From assembly GCA_014529385.2 (NCBI GenBank), contig CM043942.1:23024991-23088990 (forward strand): a stretch of DNA of 64,000 nucleotides, in the 5' to 3' direction. This DNA is from Adiantum capillus-veneris. Taxonomy: Eukaryota > Streptophyta > Polypodiopsida > Polypodiales > Pteridaceae. The translations under genes and the position numbers were made by a program. Shown one piece after another: positions 58,860-64,000 of the stretch. The notes under the pieces are model-generated. The model did not search any database, was not told the DNA's origin, and worked only from the letters and a program-made list of their open reading frames with translations. Numbering within the stretch: position 1 is the first letter of the stretch; every line of letters starts with the position of its first letter.

Positions 58860-60441
58860 TGTAACATTTAGTGGTCTAGTAACTTGTGTGTAGCGGAAAA
58901 TAGCATGAACATAGTGAGCATTTCATTAGAATAGCTTCCTAATGAGAATGACAAGAGTGCTTGGGTGGAGAGAGCAACAAAAAGTATAACACCTAGTTAG
59001 ATAGCATGAACAATACTTCAAAAGAGAGAGAAATTAAGCAATTGACAACAGTTGAGGACCGGATTTGCATGGAGCCGGTCCCCCCTCCAAAAGGCTTTGT
59101 ATTATGGTTTCTACCATCAAGAGAGACATTTTACAATACAATTCTTTGTGTTCCTTCAATATTAGCTAGTGCAATGAAGATGGAAACTTCATGCACTAAG
59201 CAAAACACTTATCAAACACAACATCAATTCCCTCACGGTCTCATACCCAAGACCTCACACACCTTCGAAGATGGTGAGAGCTAACGGGGTATGAGAGTAG
59301 ATTGAGAGGAAGAAGGAGTATTCTTACGAGAAAGATGTACATCTCCTCACATAATCACTCATATTAGCATAGCTTAGCTTAGTATTTAGCATGGTAGAGG
59401 AGATGAGCATGCATTGAAGCTTGGCTCTTGGTTGGATTTGCATCACAAAGCCAAGAGTTGTTGGTGTAGGCCTCCCTTCTCACAAGCTTGGAGTAGGTGT
59501 GTGGTAAGCTTTCCATTAAAGCTTGAGAAGGAGAGAGAGTCTTCTTTGCTTCACACATGAGATTGTGTGAGTGTGTGTGTGATAATGCCTTGCAAAAGAT
59601 CAGCCCCCTCTCTCTCTTGGTCGATCCCTCTTGCTATTTGCTCATCCTCACACCTCATTGGACCTCCCCAGGCCTAGGCAATGGAAATTAAGTAGCATAA
59701 GTGATAGTCTTCTGACATGTGTCCCCCTTTCCCCTTTTGTAAGAGTTTTAGGTGATTACTTAATTCAACTAAACACTCATTGGACCCCTTTGCCTCCTAG
59801 CCAATAGGAATCAGGCAAGCCATTGGGCTATTGAATGCTCATTGAACCCCTTGGGAGACGGCCCAATAGTCTTCTAGAGAGTTTAATTCTTATTGGTTCT
59901 TTAATTTAATTAAACTATATTCACTCTAGCTTAATTCTCATTGGTCCACCTCCAAGACCATCCAATAGGAACTGAGTACACCGTGTGGGCATCTGGGCAA
60001 GGGAGATGACATGTGTCCCTCATTCCCTTTGTGTAAAGGGAGCTTGTGTGTGTGTGTGTGTGAGTTTCTCTCTCATCTCTTGCTTCTAGGGATCGCCCCC
60101 TCCTATGTAGGGATAGTTGAAGACGTTTGGGACACACACAAAACATCCAATTTCCCTAGGCTTTTGACCTTCGGACAAAACCTTTGAATTTTGGAACCTT
60201 AGCATTTTGGAAGTCTTAATGGGCTGAACCTTAGGATCTTTTAACTCCATTGGTGCACATTGCTCTTTTGCAGATGGACCCCCTTTTGGATCCCTATTTT
60301 CCCTCCTTTGGTCCCTACTATGGCTGGTCTGCTAGCTTAACCAATATTCTAGCTTTTTCTCCCCTGGCACTTCCCCATATTAAATGATCAGTTTAACATG
60401 AGAAAATCATTTAGGAGAATTAGTTGTTGATTATTATGACA
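58860..60441 (-). repeat. 3' LTR of a gypsy element (1,582 bp)
   Basis: On the minus strand it begins TGTCATAATAATC (60,441) and ends ..CTAAATGTTACA (58,860). Collinear with 31,433-32,994. Its last ~310 bp are nearly identical, inverted, to 62,485-62,798. Confidence 0.88.
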
Positions 60442-60574
60442 TTACCTCTCTCTTGAAATCATAGCTTTTTCTCCCCTGGCACTTCCCCATATTAAATGAT
60501 CAGTTTAACATGAGAAAATCATTTAGGAGAATTAGTTGTTGATTATTATGACATTACCTCTCTCTTGAAATCAT
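60351..60574. repeat. 112-bp tandem duplication of the polypurine tract/LTR start
   Basis: 60,351-60,462 and 60,463-60,574 appear identical. Each unit contains AAGAGAGAGGTAA (minus strand) plus the first ~90 bp of the LTR, so the 3' LTR boundary exists twice. Confidence 0.92.
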
Positions 60575-62484
60575 AGTCGTCCTCGACTATGGGGTAGAGA
60601 AGATAAATCATCTTCATTAGTCTTTTTTCCTAGCGGGTAGAGGATCCCTATGTTACCCTACGACATCGTTCCAGAATGGGTGACTAGTCCATTTGGCGCT
60701 TGGGAGTCTAAGCTACAGCAAGCATGTCTGCACATTAGTCCTCTCAATCTTCCATAATAGAGTGACAAGCTCTACTTGGTGTTTGGGAGACATCGTCTCT
60801 GCAAACTTGATCTAAGCATGCATACTACTTCATTTTTGTGCACAATAAAGAAAAAGAGAGTCTTATAAGACAAAAACTTTGTTCATTTTTAACATTTGTA
60901 CATTTTCTTACTCTAGGAAAGCATTGTAAGCATTGACAAGGTTTAGGTTATCCTTTAATTGTATGCCTTGCATCCATCTAGCATCTTCAAAAGGATAATT
61001 CTTAAAACTTAATAAGATATCGTCGGATAGTCTTACCGCCTCTTAGTACCTTGTCTTCATGTTAGAGATCTCTGGGTCTTCAATAATTGGTTCTTGAGGT
61101 GGCTCTCCTTTGTAAGGCTTTAGTAGGCTCACATGAAAATCATTGTGTATGAGCCAATGGTTGGGCAACTTGAGTTGATAGGCCATCTCATTGATTGGCC
61201 TAAGAATTTGGAAGTGACCATAGTACCTTTTTGCTAACTTAGCATAGTACGTTTGGTGTCCCGTAGGATTCATGCCCGTCGTGTGCCTTAATCGAGCCTT
61301 GGGAAATTTGAGTAAGACCCAATAATTTTCTTTAAAGGCTTGGGCTCTTATGTGCTTGTCGGCAGCAACCTTTTACCTTTGCTATGAGATAGAGATAGCA
61401 TCCTTAATCTTTTGGAAATATTCTTGTAGGTCTCGGCTATACTCATCTGCAGCGAAGATCTTCTCGTGTACCTTAAGTAGCAAGGGACTTTTTTATCTTC
61501 CCTCAATTACCTCAAAAGGTGCTTTTCCCGTGGAAGTATGTACAGTGTTATTGTAGGCATACTCCACTAAGGGTAAGTACTTCTCCCATTGGGATCTTTG
61601 ACCTACTTCCGTTACATAGGCTTTTAGTAGATCGAGAATTGTTAGGTTAGCTATTTCACTTTGGCCATCCGTTTGCGGGTGATAGGCCAAAGAGAAGTTT
61701 AGCCTTGTTTCTAATTTCTCAAAGAGACCCTTCCAGAAATTAGTGGTCATTCTAGGATCTCTATCCGACACTATGGACATTGGCAAGCCATGGTACTTGA
61801 AGATTTGTTAAATGTAGAGGGTTGCCATTGGATGGGCTTTGATAGTCTTTTTGATAGGTATAAAATGAGCTTGTTTACTAAAACTGTCTACTATCATCCA
61901 TATTCCTGTATTCCCATGGATAGACTTAGGCAATCCAAAGATAAAATCCATGGATATGCTCTACCATGGTGAATTAGGGATTGGCAAAGGTTGAAGCAAT
62001 CCAGGTTGCTTCCCTCTATCAAACTTTGTCTTTTGGCATATTACACATTTAGAAACATACTCTTGTATTTGCTTTCATGGTAGGCCAATAGAAATATGTT
62101 TAAATCCCCTTTAGGGTAGACTGAATCCCTCTATGCCCTCCACAAGGAGGAGCATGAGATTCATAAATTACTTCTCATGTAATGAGCTAGTAACACATAG
62201 TCTATTGCCATAGAGAAGATAACCATCTTGTAAAGTAAATGGTTCCTCTTTTTTCCCTAGTGCAAGGGTTGAAATCACATCTCTAAAATCGGGATCAATA
62301 GCATACTCATCTATCAGAGAAGATAGATCATTGTGAGTTGCTATGGAAACCGCATTCACTCTCGGCCATCTTGAGAGTGCATCGGCTACTTGATTATGCT
62401 TGCCAGCAATGTGAGCAATATGAAAATGAAATTGCGAAAGAAAGTTTGCCCACCTCATTTGTTTGTCGGAGAGCTTGGTCTGTG
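60575..62484 (-). pseudogene. Gypsy RNase H end and integrase (sister of the 33-38 kb element)
   Basis: Minus-strand: KLSDKQMRWANFLSQFHFHI, NQVADALSRWPRVNAVSIAT (RNase H end, 62,480-62,168), then the integrase zinc finger with CVICQKTKFDRG (~62,020) and catalytic residues in SMDFIFGLPKSI, VSDRDPRMTTNF and TDGQSEIANLT. The tail is [18 protein letters not shown] and [14 protein letters not shown] (61,273-61,043). Unlike its sister it keeps the HHCC cysteines and the catalytic Glu, but frameshifts and stops (for example around 61,480 and 62,100) break it. Everything 5' of RNase H is missing because of the junction at 62,484. Confidence 0.85.
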
Positions 62485-62798
62485 TCGCACTAGCTAATAA
62501 TGAAGGAACACAAAGAATTGTATTGTAAAATGTCTCTCTTGATGGGAGAAACCATAATACAAAGCCTTTTGGAGGGGGGACCGGCTCCATGCAAATCCGG
62601 TCCTCAACTGTTGTCAATTGCTTAATTTCTCTCTCTTTTGAAGTATTGTTCATGCTATCTAACTAGGTGTTATACTTTTTGTTGCTCTCTCCACCCAAGC
62701 ACTCTTGTCATTCTCATTAGGAAGCTATTCTAATGAAATGCTCACTATGTTCATGCTATTTTCCATTACGCACAAGTTACCAGACCACTAAATGTTAC
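62485..62798 (+). repeat. 5' LTR end (~310 bp) of a gypsy element
   Basis: Inverted near-identical copy of 58,860-59,170. It ends ..CTAAATGTTACA directly before the primer binding site. The rest of the LTR is missing: position 62,485 joins straight to RNase H coding sequence of opposite orientation. Confidence 0.88.
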
Positions 62799-62800
62799 AT

Positions 62801-62812
62801 TGGTATCAGAGC
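62801..62812 (+). promoter_or_regulatory. Primer binding site (initiator-Met tRNA)
   Basis: TGGTATCAGAGC, an exact match to the common plant site, two bases after the LTR end. Confidence 0.9.
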
Positions 62813-63216
62813 ACAAGGTTTCTCTTTTGTTGGTCAAGAAGGGAGGTCCTCAAGCTAGCTATAAATGGTTGGTACTGTTAATTGCATGTGAGTAAGTAGA
62901 ATAGGGATTTTTCAGCCTTGCAGTGCGCCTGCCGTTGTGCAGTTAATGGGGCATCACCATCGAGAGCTATGGTCTTAATAGTGGAGGCCTACGGGGCTTG
63001 CCTATGGCTTAACCACTTTTGAGCTATTAAAAGCTTGACAGGAGCTGGTGCTGTTTTGGTGTTGAACGACCCTCTCTTCTATTCCTTGCAATTAATGGTA
63101 TTCGAGCCACGGGTACAATAGCTTGAGTGATTTTTCTAAAGGGGTAAAGAGGAGTAGCAACTAGGGCTTGAAGTGCCAAAGTACACCTAAAAAGTTTACA
63201 CCTAAAAGTTGTTAGA

Positions 63217-64000
63217 ATGGCTGACAATAGTAAAGAGAGTGAGATTAACGTTGATAAGTTTGATTTTGCTAATGAGTAAGCTACTAATGGTGCCCCAATG
63301 CTTTTAACTATCTTGTTTCTAGGCTTCAATAAGCCATGGGCAATCGATCCTTCCAAAGTGAAGTGCAATGGCAGCTTTGTGCCCATGGGATTCTCCAAGC
63401 TCCCCACCATGACGAGATAGCACGTAGAAAGCCTCCTTGCGAGACTTCCAACAGAGGCCTCTCTCTGATTCAGGAAGAAGAAGAGGATCCATATGAAGGA
63501 CTCAAAAATTTGCTCCTTGATGACGCATCTCCTTCTCAAAGGAGAATTTAAGAGCCTCCACCGAAGGAACGAGAAATAAGTGAGTCTCCTACCACCTCGG
63601 CGGAGATGGCTCCATGAAGACAGTGGGCTAAATGCTCTCCATCACCTCCAAAACGGAGAAGAACATCGCATACTTCTCCACACCATACTTCAAAGAGGGA
63701 TGACAAAAAGCAAGAGAAGAAAAAGGTGAGAAAGATGACACCCTCTTCTCCATCTTCTTCATCCTCTTCCTCTTATGAAAGTGATGGTGAAGACAAAGAA
63801 GATCAAGGAAAGAAAAAGGCGAGAAAGAGGTCACCCTCTTCTCCATATTCCTCAAATTTTTCATCTTCTAAAGAAAGTGATGCTACAACCTTTAAACCAT
63901 CAAAAAGAAGAGGCCATAGGAAATCCTATGCCACGTGCAAGAGGTCGTCCAAGCTCAAGAAATTCAAAGAGGGAGGGAAGAGCATCTCTTTCCTTACCTA
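63217..64000 (+). pseudogene. Gypsy gag, 5' part (runs off the window)
   Basis: ATG 63,217 opens MADNSKESEINVDKFDFANE, then TAA. In other frames come VPMGFSKLP.., PSQRRI-stop and a Ser/Lys/Arg-rich region (KKKVRKMTPSSPSSSSSSS, KKKARKRSPSSPYSS) leading to KLKKFKEGGKSISFLT at the window edge. That last block matches the gag of the 33-38 kb element at ~33,965. The basic Ser-rich stretch may bind nucleic acid (inference). At least two stops (63,274 and 63,549) disable it. The capsid and zinc knuckle would lie beyond 64,000. Confidence 0.75.

Noticed and set aside
59006-59284. Frame starting MNNTSKEREIKQLTTVEDRI, seen at 59.0 kb (+) and 62.65 kb (-)
   Set aside because: It is a translation of the LTR end, present twice only because the LTR ends are inverted repeats; the second one is fused by chance to RNase H coding sequence.

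Overview
The window looks like nuclear DNA of a land plant with a large, repeat-choked genome. Evidence: a multi-exon plant B1-type cyclin gene with GT..AG introns, a pentatricopeptide-repeat (PPR) fragment, and nested copia, gypsy, gag-only LTR and LINE elements. A fern or another large-genome lineage fits the style of the elements, but that is inference; nothing here fixes the species. No prokaryotic, organellar or CRISPR features were seen.

Layout, left to right. (1) 1-4,488 is the 3' part of a gag-only LTR element (+) with a ~2.2 kb LTR. (2) 4,489-20,988 is one Ty1/copia element (-), cut by a 2,066-bp LTR-like insertion (5,590-7,655, target duplication TATGA) and by a 10,998-bp element with 165-bp LTRs (8,269-19,266, target duplication GCATG). 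The second insertion itself carries an almost intact LINE (about 10,925-15,660), giving three levels of nesting. (3) 20,989-22,354 is an LTR of the local gypsy family (-). (4) 22,457-29,550 is a complete gag-only LTR element (-) with 2.1 kb LTRs. (5) 29,551-39,391 is a tandem gypsy arrangement (+): gag/protease remnant, LTR, decayed gag-pol, truncated LTR. (6) About 40,015-40,560 is an intron-less DEAD-box helicase pseudogene. (7) 41,480-46,200 is a second member of the gag-only family seen at 1-4,488 (-). (8) About 46,250-48,700 is unassigned repeat-like DNA with one polypurine-tract/LTR boundary. (9) 49,017-53,203 is the only intact host gene: a B1-type cyclin in 11 exons, 458 aa, with TATA box, MYB3R-type MSA motif and polyA signal. 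(10) 53,690-53,870 is a PPR scrap. (11) 54,061-58,750 is a decayed LTR element of unrecognised type (-) with two tandem 617-bp LTR-like units. (12) 58,860-64,000 holds two gypsy pieces of the same family joined head to head.

Most coding capacity is retroelement gag/pol. Only the LINE ORFs and the cyclin read as intact. Points of most interest: LINE ORF1 and ORF2 lie in one frame separated by a single UAG, with no usable AUG near the start of ORF2; gag-only LTR elements share an acidic protein ending in an FDP(R/G)G signature, two of them with a covarying hairpin abutting the polypurine tract; and the cyclin gene survives as a compact island among repeats. Coordinates and alignments were made by eye.
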